A stretch of DNA of 64,000 nt. Source: Pelomonas sp. BJYL3. GTDB lineage: Bacteria > Pseudomonadota > Gammaproteobacteria > Burkholderiales > Burkholderiaceae_C. The translations under genes were made by a program, and so were the position numbers. How positions within the stretch are numbered: position 1 is the stretch's first letter; each line of letters opens with the position of its first letter. The notes under the pieces are model-generated. The model had not been told where the DNA came from. It was given only the letters and a program-made list of their open reading frames with translations, and did not search any database. The stretch covers positions 806,001 through 870,000 of the forward strand of contig NZ_JANZKX010000001.1 of assembly GCF_027257975.1 (NCBI RefSeq), read 5' to 3'. Shown piece by piece: positions 25,720-34,614 of this stretch.

Positions 25720-25740
25720 CTGCCATTGGGCGCGGCAGCG

Positions 25741-26916
25741 CTACTCGACGGCCGCGGCCAGCGGCGCGCCCTGCTCGTCGATCACGGCCACGCGCATCAG
25801 GCCCTGCAGGCTGGCACGGCGCATGAGGTTGGCATCGGCGTCGGGCGGCGGTACTTCGCCCGAGGCCAGGGGCGGCGAAGTCTCGAAGAGGCGGAACACA
25901 TCGCCGGGGCTGACGCCCAGGGAGCCGCGGCGGCGCAGCACGTCTCGGTAGCGGTGGAAGGGCAGGCCCGGCATCTCGTGGTGCAGCTGGTGGGCCCAGG
26001 CGCCATGCGGAAACACGAAGAAGCGCCACAGCGGCGAAGGTTCGGCCAGCGACAGGGTGTGCGCGCCCACATGCTCGCAGTAGCCCCGCAGGCGGAACAC
26101 CGCCCAGAAGCCGGTGGCATAGCCGCCGAACCACAGGGCCAGCAGCATCGGCCAGCCGCTGTAGTCCAGGGCCTGACCCACGCCATAGGCCAGGCCCGTC
26201 AGCAGCGCCAGGCGCAGGGCCACCTGGGCCAGGCCCAGGCCCAGGTCCCGCGCGATGGCGCCGCGGCCGCGCGGCAGGTGGCGCAGGCGCAGGGGGAGGA
26301 TGTCGCTGTCCTGGTCCTTGCCCTTCTTCAGCAGGTGCATCAGCAGCTGGTTGATGCGGGCGAAGCAGCGCGGCGAGGCCATCCAGAGGATGAAGATGAC
26401 GGCGCCCGGCAGCGCACCGCCGCACAGGGCCATGCCGGTGAACAGCGCGACCTTGCTGCGCCTGATGGGCAGGCCCCAGCTGTTGTCCACGCGCTTGAAG
26501 ACCAGCTCGGGGTCCCGCAGCGTGCCGGTGTGGATCTTGGGGTGGTGCCCCTCGTTGTGGAACATGCGCCAGGCGTTCAGGCTCACCAGCAGCGGGCCGT
26601 AGATCAGGCCGGTGGCCAGCAGGTCATTGACGGTGGCATTGGGGCAGATGGTGCGGTGGCCGGCGTCGTGGGCCAGCAGGGCCAGGCGGTGCTGGAACAC
26701 GCCCACCATCCACATGCCCGGGGCCAGGCAGAGCGCCTTCAGCGCCCAGTGCTGCACCTGGCCGAAGGCCCAGAGGCTGCAGGCCATGGCGAGGGCGATG
26801 CCGCCCCAGTCCAGCAGGGCACGGCCCAGCCAGGGCCAGATGCGGCGGTCGGCCATGCAGTGCGCCTCGAAGCGCTGCCGCTCGGCCTTGGCGTCCAGGG
26901 TCAGGGTGGCTGACAT
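25741..26916 (-). CDS. Membrane fatty acid desaturase
   Basis: 391 residues, four or more membrane helices. The three histidine boxes of the diiron desaturase/hydroxylase family are present: HDAGH (about residue 86), HNEGHH (about 120) and HQLHH (about 320). Such enzymes insert a double bond or hydroxyl into an acyl chain, with electrons from a ferredoxin-like donor. GGGAGAG lies before the ATG. The gene lies next to the PigE/PigD-like pair on the same strand, with a 176-bp gap and possibly its own promoter. It may tailor the lipid chain used by the FAALs or prepare an enoyl substrate for the PigD-like enzyme; both are inference. Confidence 0.9.
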   Translation of the reverse strand: MSATLTLDAKAERQRFEAHCMADRRIWPWLGRALLDWGGIALAMACSLWAFGQVQHWALKALCLAPGMWMVGVFQHRLALLAHDAGHRTICPNATVNDLLATGLIYGPLLVSLNAWRMFHNEGHHPKIHTGTLRDPELVFKRVDNSWGLPIRRSKVALFTGMALCGGALPGAVIFILWMASPRCFARINQLLMHLLKKGKDQDSDILPLRLRHLPRGRGAIARDLGLGLAQVALRLALLTGLAYGVGQALDYSGWPMLLALWFGGYATGFWAVFRLRGYCEHVGAHTLSLAEPSPLWRFFVFPHGAWAHQLHHEMPGLPFHRYRDVLRRRGSLGVSPGDVFRLFETSPPLASGEVPPPDADANLMRRASLQGLMRVAVIDEQGAPLAAAVE

Positions 26917-26955
26917 GGGTGTTCTCTCCCGAAGTGTGTGCGTGGTGTAGGCGTG

Positions 26956-26979
26956 GTGCGTTCGTGCGTTCGTGCGTCC
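26956..26979. repeat. Three tandem 8-bp repeats upstream of the desaturase
   Basis: GTGCGTTC, GTGCGTTC, GTGCGTCC in direct succession, followed by further GTGTG. They lie 40-63 bp upstream of the desaturase start, where a promoter would be expected. Copy number could vary by slippage. Confidence 0.6.
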
Positions 26980-27065
26980 GTGTGTGGCGTGGGCGCGGTG
27001 CTCGCGCGCAGAGCGTGCGTGCTGACAGGGCGAGAGCTTGGTCCCTCGCCCCCGGGCCTGTCACC

Positions 27066-27079
27066 TGACCCTTGGGGCA
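27066..27079 (-). promoter_or_regulatory. Possible weak copy of the TGYCC-N4-GGRCA box
   Basis: TGACC-CTTG-GGGCA lies 150 bp upstream of the desaturase ATG. It is an imperfect palindrome and no -10-like hexamer stands at the spacing seen for the other copies, so it is listed with low confidence. Confidence 0.3.
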
Positions 27080-27092
27080 AGGCGCCCGGCCC

Positions 27093-29606
27093 TCACTCGG
27101 GCACCGTGGAGAGGTCGCTGCAGACCTGGGCGATGGCGCGCACGAAGTGCTGCGCCTGCGCATCGCTGAGCGTCAGCGGGGGCTGGATGCGCAACACCTT
27201 GCTGTTATTGGCGGTGACGAAACTCAGGATGCCGTGCTCCTGCGAGAGCTTGCTGACGATGCGCAGCACCAGCATCTCCTCCAGGCTGCGTTCCAGCTCG
27301 GGCACGGCAGCCTCCAGATGCGCGCGCGCACGGTCGGACAGGAAGCGGTACATCGCCCGCGGCTGGCCCGGCAGCCGCGCGCTGAACTCCTGCACGAAGG
27401 CCTGCACCGCGCCCTCGAAGCTGGGCGCGAACTCGATGGCGATCATCAGGCCGCGACCCCGCACCTCGCGGATCAGGCCCTGGCCCGCGGCCACCTCCTG
27501 CAGGGCGGCGAGCAGGGCCTCGCCCGTCCGCAGCGCGCGCCCGGCCAGGTCTTCCTCCTCCAGCACGGCCAGGGCCTCCAGGGCCACCGCTGCGGCAAGA
27601 TTGCCGCCGCCGAAGGTGGAGCTGTGCAGGCTGAAGCGGTCGCGGCTGCCATAGGCGCGGTCCCACAGATCGGGCCGGGCCAGCATCGCGCCGATGGGCA
27701 CCAGGCCGCCGGAGAGGGACTTGGCCAGCACCATCAGGTCCGGCGCCACGCCCTCCCATTCGCAGGCGAACATCCGGCCGGTGCGGCCCAGGCCGGTCTG
27801 GATCTCGTCGAGGATCATCAGGCAGCCGTGGCGGTCGCAGAGCTCGCGCACGCCGCGCAGATAGCCCGGCGGCGGCAGGATCACGCCGCCCTCGCCCTGG
27901 ATGGGCTCGAGGATGAAGGCCGCCACGTCGCCCGACTGCAGCGCGGCCTCCAGCGCCGCCAGGTCCCCGAAAGGCAGCGCGCTGCAGCGCTCGATGAGGG
28001 GCATGAAGGGCTGGCGGTGCTTGTCGCGGCCAGTCACCGAGAGGGCGCCCAGGGTCTTGCCGTGGTAGCCGTTGTCGCAATAGAGCACGCGGCGCTGCCC
28101 GGGAGCGGCGGCCGCCATGGCCAGCTTCAGCGCGGCCTCGACGGCCTCGGTGCCGGAGTTGCAGAAGAACACGCGCGACAGCCCGCCCGGTACCAGCGCC
28201 GCCAGGCGCGCGGCCAGGCGGCTGCTGAGCTCGGGGGCCGAGACGTACTGCACGAAGCTCGGCGCCCCGCTGTCCAGGAAGTGCCGCAGCGCGCCCACGC
28301 AGCGCGGGTGGTTGTGGCCCATGTTGAGGCAGCCGTAGCCGGCCACGAAGTCCAGGAACTCGCGACCCTCGGCGTCCTGCAGGGTGCAGCCCTCGGCCTT
28401 CACGAAGACGCGATCGATGTGGTTGAGCTCGAAGAACTCGCGCATCACCGGGTTGATGTGGGCACCGAAGTTCTGCAGGACCTCCTCGTGCAGGCGGCCG
28501 GGGCGCTGCACGGCACGCGGCGCGCCCGCTGCGTGGAAGCGGGCCAGGGCGCGCACGTCCGCGGGCTTGAGCGGCTCGCCGTACGCGCTCATGCGCTCGG
28601 GCGTGATGCCGTGGCGCTGGGCCAGGCGGCCGATCTCGCGGACCTTGTCCACGTCCAGCTCGCGGCCGATGGAGAAGGCTTCGCGCCGGCCCTCCAGCGC
28701 CAGCACCATGGTCTCGGCCAGGCAGCCGTTCATCATGCGGGTGGGGCTCAGCCCCAGGGTGTCGGTGCCCAGGCTGAAGGCGCGGTCGGCGCTGACCAGG
28801 CCGCCGTCGATGATCAGCACGTCCTCGCGGCGGCGCGGGGCCGGCCGCACGTCGCGGGGCAGCGCGGCGTCGACCACCACCGAGCCCGGCGCCAGGCGGG
28901 CTTCCTCGATCACGTCGCCGCTGGAGGTGGCCGCCAGGAACAGGCGCGGCTTGTCGTAGCAGTCCTCGATGCGGTCGGTGAGCCGCACGCGCTCGCGCAA
29001 GCCGGGGCCCAGGTACTGCAGCTGCTCGGCGAGGCGATCGCCGCCGCCACGGTGCACCAGCAGCAGCCGGCCGACCGAATCCTCCAGCAGCTTGGCCACC
29101 ACCAGGGCGATGGAACCCGGGTAGCCCACGATGGCCACCTCCTGCTGCTGCGGCTCCAGCTCCAGCAGGGTCATCACGTCCAGCAGATTGCGCCAGCTGG
29201 CGTAGGCCGTCAGCGAGTTGCCGGTGGTGACGGGCACGCGGGCGCGCTCCAGCGTCTGCAGCCCGCGGTTGCCCACGATGCCGGTGAAGCCGCCCAGGCC
29301 CACCAGCTCGGCCCCCTGCCCGGCCAGCGCGTCGACGGCGCGCAGCACGCGCTCGGCGATCTGGCGCGGCTGGCGCAGCATCTCCTCGGCCGTCAGCGGC
29401 AGGTACTGCAGCAGCCCCTCGCAGCGGGCCCCGGCGCCGCTGTGGATCTGCCCGAAGCGGGCGAAGGGCACCAGGCTCTGCGCCTGCCACAGGGCGGGGT
29501 CGAAGCCCTGCTCGGCGTCCTGCACGGCGCGCCCGAGCAGGTCGCACAGCTTGACCTGGCGCTTCAGGGCCAGGCTGGTGGGGTGGGCGATGAAGCCGAA
29601 TTTCAT
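27093..29606 (-). CDS. PigE-like fusion: acyl-ACP reductase (AAR-type) + class III aminotransferase
   Basis: 837 residues. Residues 1-370 match cyanobacterial long-chain acyl-ACP reductase: FIAHPTSL, LGGFTGIV, TTGNSLTAY, the NADPH loop IVGYPGSIAL, and NGCLAETM with Cys295 at almost the position of the AAR catalytic Cys. Residues 400-837 are a fold-type I, class III PLP aminotransferase with NSGTEAVEAALK, the DEIQTGLGRTG loop and PLP lysine Lys629 (LAKSLSGG). Reduction of an acyl thioester to an aldehyde plus transamination in one chain matches the layout of PigE of prodigiosin biosynthesis. The start overlaps the stop of the ThDP gene by 4 nt, the same D-E order as in pig clusters. PigE-like is the best reading; a simple fatty-amine synthase is the alternative. 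Confidence 0.8.
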   Translation of the reverse strand: MKFGFIAHPTSLALKRQVKLCDLLGRAVQDAEQGFDPALWQAQSLVPFARFGQIHSGAGARCEGLLQYLPLTAEEMLRQPRQIAERVLRAVDALAGQGAELVGLGGFTGIVGNRGLQTLERARVPVTTGNSLTAYASWRNLLDVMTLLELEPQQQEVAIVGYPGSIALVVAKLLEDSVGRLLLVHRGGGDRLAEQLQYLGPGLRERVRLTDRIEDCYDKPRLFLAATSSGDVIEEARLAPGSVVVDAALPRDVRPAPRRREDVLIIDGGLVSADRAFSLGTDTLGLSPTRMMNGCLAETMVLALEGRREAFSIGRELDVDKVREIGRLAQRHGITPERMSAYGEPLKPADVRALARFHAAGAPRAVQRPGRLHEEVLQNFGAHINPVMREFFELNHIDRVFVKAEGCTLQDAEGREFLDFVAGYGCLNMGHNHPRCVGALRHFLDSGAPSFVQYVSAPELSSRLAARLAALVPGGLSRVFFCNSGTEAVEAALKLAMAAAAPGQRRVLYCDNGYHGKTLGALSVTGRDKHRQPFMPLIERCSALPFGDLAALEAALQSGDVAAFILEPIQGEGGVILPPPGYLRGVRELCDRHGCLMILDEIQTGLGRTGRMFACEWEGVAPDLMVLAKSLSGGLVPIGAMLARPDLWDRAYGSRDRFSLHSSTFGGGNLAAAVALEALAVLEEEDLAGRALRTGEALLAALQEVAAGQGLIREVRGRGLMIAIEFAPSFEGAVQAFVQEFSARLPGQPRAMYRFLSDRARAHLEAAVPELERSLEEMLVLRIVSKLSQEHGILSFVTANNSKVLRIQPPLTLSDAQAQHFVRAIAQVCSDLSTVPE

Positions 29607-31993
29607 GGCGCGTGTTCCTCGCTGGGCGTGATGCGGCTCCAGGTGCCTTCGGAGGCCAGGCTCATGCCGTCGCCGCTGGAGTTGTGGGTGAGCTGGACCT
29701 CGAAGACGTTGAGCCGGCCGCGGGCCTGCAGGTCCTCGCGCAGCCGGGCCTCGTCGAAGCGCAGCAGGCGGCGGCGCTGCAGGGCGAGCGGGCCGTGCCG
29801 CTCCAGGCTGTCGTCCCGGGGCCGCCAGGGCACGTGCACCTGGGCCGCACCGTCGCGGGCGAAGCGCAGGTCGATGTAGCTCTGGATGATGGAGAGCATG
29901 CCGTTGTGCAGGTAGAAGACGCTGACGTTGAGCTCCGCCGCATCGGGCCGGCCGGACATCTGGCGCAGCAGCTGCAGCTCCACATCGGGCACCAGGGCCC
30001 GCGCGCCGTCGCCGATGAAGGCCAGCACCTGGCGCGGGCTGTGCAGGGCGATGGCCGGCAGCGCCATCAGCGCATCGCCCATCAGCGCGCGGCCGTACCA
30101 GCCGGAGAAGCCGGGGTCGGTGCGCGGCACATTGCGCAGGGCCGAGACCCCACAGCGGCCGACGTCATAGACCCCGTGGTAGCGCAGGCCTTCCTCCTCG
30201 ATCAGCCGGCGCAGCAGGCCGCCCAGGCGGTGGAAGAAGTAGTTGGCCGTCATGGGCAGGGTCTCGATGCGGTCCACCAGGTGCTCCGGCGGGCAGCGCC
30301 GCGCCTGGGCGATGGCGTCCTGGCGCCAGCGCCGCACATCGGCCTCCACCTGCAGGCCGGCCTTCAGGCGCTGCAGGAAGTCCAGCAGGTCCATCTGCAG
30401 GGGCAGGTCGGCAAAGGGGGCCAGGTCTTGCCCCCGGTTCGTGACCTGCACGATGTGCAGGTGGCGGGCCAGGCGGCCCTCCGAGAAGGGCGTGCAGATC
30501 TGGTCGGCGCGGCTCTTGAGGAAGAAGAGGCTCTGGGCCCCCACGGGGCGCAAGGCCTCGCCCTCGTGCAGGTAGCGGTGGACCGCGCGGCTGAAGCCGT
30601 AAAGGCCCAGGGTGCCCAGGTAGTGGGGCTGCTCGCGCCCGCCCGCGTAGGCGGCCACGCTGCCCGGGTGCGCGATGCCGTCGCACAGGGCGATGCCCGC
30701 GGCTTCGGCGATCTCGTGCACCAGCGCGCGCTCCTCATCACTGAGCCGGCCGCAGAACCACAGCAGTCGCTTGTGCTGCGTGTTGACCAGGGACAGCAGG
30801 GCCCCCCAGTGCGCCGGGTCGACCTCCACCCGCAGGGCCGGCTGCGCCGGGGCGGGCTCGGCGAGGGCCGTCTCGTCCACGCCCAGGCCGCTCTCCAGCA
30901 CCGCGGGGCTGGCGAAGATCACCACGGGCCCCTCGCCCTGGTCCAGCGCAGCGAAGGCCTGGCGCAGCCCCGCCTCCAGCTGCTCGGGCGACTCGAGGTA
31001 GACCTGCGCCAGGCCGCGGGCCTGCATCAGCGTGCGGCCGTCCCCCGCCTGCTCCACCGTACCCTGGAAGGCGTGCCACTGGCCGCGCGCGCTGTCGGCG
31101 CAGACGATGAATCCCGGTGCGCGCGTGCGCTGCAGATTGGCGAGCGTGCCCTTGAACTCGTCCACCATGCCCGAGGTGACTGCCAGCACGTAGGCCCGCC
31201 CGAAGAGCTGCCAGCCCGCGATGGCGGCGCAGGCCAGGGCATGCTCGTTGACGCCGCCGAGCTGCGGCCGGCCGTCCGCCTGGCCCAGCTGGCGCATGCC
31301 CTCGATGAAGGCGGCGATCACCGAGCCGGTGTAGCTGTGGAAGTCCCAGCGCCCTGGCCAGCGGCGCTGCATGAAGGCATGGAGCGCGCGAGCCAGAGCC
31401 GGCGGGCGCTCGGCCGCATCGACGCTGCGCGCCAGCAGGCGGTTGTGGTGGGCATGGTCCAGGTGGTCCAGCAACACGCGCAGCAGGTCGGCGCGCCGCG
31501 TGTCGGCATCGGCGTGCGGCAGGCGCAGGTGCAGGCCGCCGGTGCTGGCATCGGGCCAGAAGGCCGATGGCGGCTGGGAAGAAACGTCATCGTCCCCCTG
31601 CAGATAGAGCAGGAAGGAATGCGGCGAGCAGCGCAGGGGCTGGCCGGCCGCCTGGGCGAGGGTGCGCAGGCGCGCGGGCAGCTGCAGGGCCTCGGACGCC
31701 TCGCCCGCCTGCAGCACGAAGAGCTCCTGGCTGCAGCCGCGCAGGCCGTGCGCCGGATCCTGCAGGGCCTGCTGCCAGTCCTGCAGCGTATCGAAGAAGA
31801 AGGCGCGCCAGGCCACCGGCCGCGCCTGCTGCGCGAGGTAGCGCCGGGCCTGGTCCAGCAGGCCGGCGTACAGCGAGGGCGGCGGCGCCTCGCCAGCGGG
31901 AAGGGGCGATCCATGCAGGGCATCGACCACCACGGCAATGTCCCGGCGCAGCCAGGGCTGCGCGGCCAGGACGCAGAGCGCCAGCGTCTTCAT
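29603..31993 (-). CDS. ThDP-dependent enzyme, PigD-like
   Basis: 796 residues. The PYR domain carries the cofactor-activating Glu in NEHALACAAIAGW (about residue 250), and the PP domain has FIGDGARALVPD with the Asn of YLHNG 34 residues after GDG, the ThDP/Mg motif. The order PYR-middle-PP and the extra N-terminal region of about 190 residues resemble the MenD/SeAAS/PigD group. PigD adds an acetyl unit from pyruvate to a 2-alkenal, giving a 3-acetylalkanal that PigE aminates to a pyrroline precursor. GAGGAGG precedes the ATG at 31993. No PigB-like oxidase is in the window, so the ring may stay reduced. ThDP enzyme: firm. PigD-like function: from the neighbour and domain layout. Confidence 0.72.
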   Translation of the reverse strand: MKTLALCVLAAQPWLRRDIAVVVDALHGSPLPAGEAPPPSLYAGLLDQARRYLAQQARPVAWRAFFFDTLQDWQQALQDPAHGLRGCSQELFVLQAGEASEALQLPARLRTLAQAAGQPLRCSPHSFLLYLQGDDDVSSQPPSAFWPDASTGGLHLRLPHADADTRRADLLRVLLDHLDHAHHNRLLARSVDAAERPPALARALHAFMQRRWPGRWDFHSYTGSVIAAFIEGMRQLGQADGRPQLGGVNEHALACAAIAGWQLFGRAYVLAVTSGMVDEFKGTLANLQRTRAPGFIVCADSARGQWHAFQGTVEQAGDGRTLMQARGLAQVYLESPEQLEAGLRQAFAALDQGEGPVVIFASPAVLESGLGVDETALAEPAPAQPALRVEVDPAHWGALLSLVNTQHKRLLWFCGRLSDEERALVHEIAEAAGIALCDGIAHPGSVAAYAGGREQPHYLGTLGLYGFSRAVHRYLHEGEALRPVGAQSLFFLKSRADQICTPFSEGRLARHLHIVQVTNRGQDLAPFADLPLQMDLLDFLQRLKAGLQVEADVRRWRQDAIAQARRCPPEHLVDRIETLPMTANYFFHRLGGLLRRLIEEEGLRYHGVYDVGRCGVSALRNVPRTDPGFSGWYGRALMGDALMALPAIALHSPRQVLAFIGDGARALVPDVELQLLRQMSGRPDAAELNVSVFYLHNGMLSIIQSYIDLRFARDGAAQVHVPWRPRDDSLERHGPLALQRRRLLRFDEARLREDLQARGRLNVFEVQLTHNSSGDGMSLASEGTWSRITPSEEHAP

Positions 31994-32060
31994 GGGACCT
32001 CCTCGATGGGCAGGCCCGCACTATGCACAAGGCCTGGGCCTAGCGGCGCGCTGCAAGGCC

Positions 32061-32074
32061 TGTCCGAAAGGACA
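32061..32074. promoter_or_regulatory. Operator box: perfect palindrome TGTCC-GAAA-GGACA
   Basis: A perfect inverted repeat in the 217-bp gap between the divergent PigD-like and TonB receptor genes, 68 bp from the former and 137 bp from the latter. It matches boxes at 36392, 43805 and 46124. Possible -10 hexamers are TACCAT (32115-32120) toward the receptor and CATAGT (complement of 32020-32025) toward the PigD-like gene; neither has the spacing seen at 36.4 and 46.1 kb. Confidence 0.6.
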
Positions 32075-32210
32075 AAGACGCGAGCAGGCTTATCCACATT
32101 GGGAAGGTCCTCACTACCATGCCGACCCATCGCTCCGACCCAGAGCGGCCCGCACGTCCCGTCGGCGCTGACGCCGGGGATGCTCGTCCTCATCAGGCCT
32201 CCGCACGCTC

Positions 32211-34592
32211 ATGAAGCACCGTCCACTTGCTCGGCCGCAGGCCGGCCTAGGCGCCACCTTGCTGGCCCTGAGCAGCACCGCGCTGCACGCCCAGGGCGTG
32301 GGCACCGACGCCCAGCTCGCCCCCGTCACGCTGACCGGCGCGGCGGTGCGCAGCGGCCTGGCCGCCAACCTGCCCAGCAACAGCGCCAGCGTCACGGCCG
32401 AGGAGCTGCGCGAGCAGAACCTGATCAACCCGGAAGATGCGCTGCGCTACCTGCCCAACACCAGCATCCGCAAGCGCTACATCGGCGACCGCAATGCGCT
32501 GATCGGCGGCCGCAGCTTCGGCACCCTGCAGCCCGGCCGCGGCCTGGCCTATGTGGACGGCTACCTGATCTCCAACTTCCTGGGCCGCTTCGACGCCCCG
32601 CGCTGGAACGTGATCACGCCCGAGGCCATCGCGCGGGTGGACATGCTCTACGGCCCCTTCTCCGCCATCTACCCCGGCAACTCCATCGGCACCACCGTGG
32701 TCACCACCGAGCGCGAGCCGCGCCGCCTGGAGGCCTCGGCCCGCCTGAGCGGCCACAGCCAGCGCTTCGAGCTCTACGGCTTCTCCGAGCGCTACGGCGG
32801 CTACCAGTTCTCCAGCTACGTCGGCACCCGCCTGGACAGCGGCCTGTGGCTCAGCGCGGCCTACAACCGCCAGGACAGCGAGTCCCAGCCGATGAACTAC
32901 TACACGCTGGGCGTCAACAGCAAGACTGGCAGCTTCGACCCGGCGCGGCCCGGCGACAAGCGCGTCAGCGGCATCACCTACGACACCGACCCCCTGGGCC
33001 AGCCCCGCGCCATCCTGGGCGCCGGCAGCGGCGCGGTGGACCACACGCGCCAGGACACGCTCAAGCTCAAGGCCGGACTGCCCCTGGGCGATCGATGGGT
33101 GGCCAGCGGCATGCTGGCCCTGTGGACCAACAGCACCGAGAACAGCAACCGCAGCTTCCTGCGCGACAGCGAGGGCGCGACCGTCTGGTCCGGCCGCGTC
33201 AGCGATGGCCAGTTCAGCTTCGACGTGCCCGACGGCAGCAAGGCCGCCGCCGCCTTCGCCCCCTCCGAACGGGAGGAGCGCCACCGCCACGTGGGCCTGA
33301 CGCTCAAGACCCGCGGCACCGCCGAGTGGAACGGCTCCCTGGTCTATTCGAACTACCGCATCCTCAGCGACCTCAGCCGCCAGGCCAACCTGGCCGAGGA
33401 CCAGGCGCGCCAGGGCGGCCCCGGCGTCTGGACCTACCGAGACGGCACCGGCTGGAACACGCTGGAGGCCCAGGCCGTGTACCGCCCGGCGGCCAGCCTG
33501 CACGAGTGGGTCTTCGGCCTGCACCGCAACGCCTATGTGCTGGACAGCCCCAGCTACCAGGCCCCGGACTGGCGCAGCAGGCTCGGCGCCCTCTCGCAGC
33601 GCTACCAGGGCCGCACCGAGGTGCGGGCCGCCTATGTCCAGGACAGCTGGCAGCTGCAGCCCGACTGGCGCCTCACTGGCGGCCTGCGCCAGGAATGGTT
33701 CCGCAGCACCGACGGCCAGCAGCTGCTGCGGCTCAAGGCCGCGGACTGCAAGCCCGGCACCGAGGCCCGCTGCCTGCCCGCCCCCGAGGGCATGGCGGAT
33801 CGCGTCATGCCCTACGAGGCGCGACGCCTCTCCGGCGCCTCGCCCAAGCTCTCCCTGGCCTGGCAGCGGGACGCCGAGACCCTGCTCAAGCTGAGCTACG
33901 GCCGCGGCGTGCGCTTCCCCAATGTCGAAGAGCTCTACAACGGCACCCTCACGCCCAATAGCGAGACCACCAGCGACCCGAACCTGCGCGCCGAGCGCTC
34001 CAACGCCTGGGAACTCAGCGGCGAGAAGGACTGGGGCTCGCAGCGCCTGCGCGTCTCCCTGTTCCTGGACGATGTGCGGGACGCCATCCTGCGCCAGTCC
34101 GACAACAGCGGCGGCGTCACCCGCAACCGCGTCTCCAATGTGGACCGCGTGCGCACCTACGGCCTGGAGGCCGTGTGGCAGGTGGACGACCTCTTCGTGA
34201 AGGGCCTCGGCCTGGACCTCAACGCCGCCTGGGCCCGCTCCCGCGTGCTGGCCAATCCGCGCGACCCGCAGTCCGAGGGCAAGACCTGGCCCCGCATCCC
34301 CCGGCTGCGCGCCAACGCCCGCCTGGTCTACCGGCCCGACGCCCTGTGGATGGGCAGCCTGGGCCTGCGCCACTCCGGCCGGGCCTACAACGATCCCTAC
34401 AACCGCGACGTCAACCCCGATGTCTACGGCGGCGTCTCCTCCTTCACCCTGCTGGACCTGCGCCTGAGCCGCCAGCTGCGCCAGGGCCTGGAGGTGGCCG
34501 TGGGCATCGACAACCTCGGCAACCAGCGCGCCTACCAGGCCCACCCCTACCCCGGCCGCACGCTGTTCACCGAGCTGCGCGCGAGCCTGTGA
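32211..34592 (+). CDS. TonB-dependent outer-membrane receptor
   Basis: 793 residues. Signal peptide ending ALHAQ, a plug domain (about residues 55-165) with ALIGGRSFGT and YVDGYLI, then a 22-strand-type barrel ending in TELRASL. The segments KLSYGRGVRFPNVEELY and EYxxG-like LTPNSETTSDPNLRAERSNAWELSGE are hallmark barrel features of metal-chelate receptors. It would import a ligand using TonB energy; in this setting the likely ligand is the metal-loaded product. OprC-like copper receptors are one possible subgroup, not proved. A palindromic box lies upstream, so it is probably controlled with the biosynthetic genes. Confidence 0.9.
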   Translation: MKHRPLARPQAGLGATLLALSSTALHAQGVGTDAQLAPVTLTGAAVRSGLAANLPSNSASVTAEELREQNLINPEDALRYLPNTSIRKRYIGDRNALIGGRSFGTLQPGRGLAYVDGYLISNFLGRFDAPRWNVITPEAIARVDMLYGPFSAIYPGNSIGTTVVTTEREPRRLEASARLSGHSQRFELYGFSERYGGYQFSSYVGTRLDSGLWLSAAYNRQDSESQPMNYYTLGVNSKTGSFDPARPGDKRVSGITYDTDPLGQPRAILGAGSGAVDHTRQDTLKLKAGLPLGDRWVASGMLALWTNSTENSNRSFLRDSEGATVWSGRVSDGQFSFDVPDGSKAAAAFAPSEREERHRHVGLTLKTRGTAEWNGSLVYSNYRILSDLSRQANLAEDQARQGGPGVWTYRDGTGWNTLEAQAVYRPAASLHEWVFGLHRNAYVLDSPSYQAPDWRSRLGALSQRYQGRTEVRAAYVQDSWQLQPDWRLTGGLRQEWFRSTDGQQLLRLKAADCKPGTEARCLPAPEGMADRVMPYEARRLSGASPKLSLAWQRDAETLLKLSYGRGVRFPNVEELYNGTLTPNSETTSDPNLRAERSNAWELSGEKDWGSQRLRVSLFLDDVRDAILRQSDNSGGVTRNRVSNVDRVRTYGLEAVWQVDDLFVKGLGLDLNAAWARSRVLANPRDPQSEGKTWPRIPRLRANARLVYRPDALWMGSLGLRHSGRAYNDPYNRDVNPDVYGGVSSFTLLDLRLSRQLRQGLEVAVGIDNLGNQRAYQAHPYPGRTLFTELRASL

Positions 34593-34614
34593 GCACCTCC
34601 CAAGGATGAAGCCC

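Noticed and set aside
32061-32074. Idea that the box is the syr-syp box bound by SalA/SyrF in Pseudomonas
   Set aside because: The arms are similar (TGTCC/GGACA) but the syr-syp box has a longer spacer, so the names should not be equated.
34279-34293. GCAAGACCTGGCCCC in the TonB receptor gene
   Set aside because: One mismatch and read as GKTWPR, a normal receptor segment; not counted among the exact copies.
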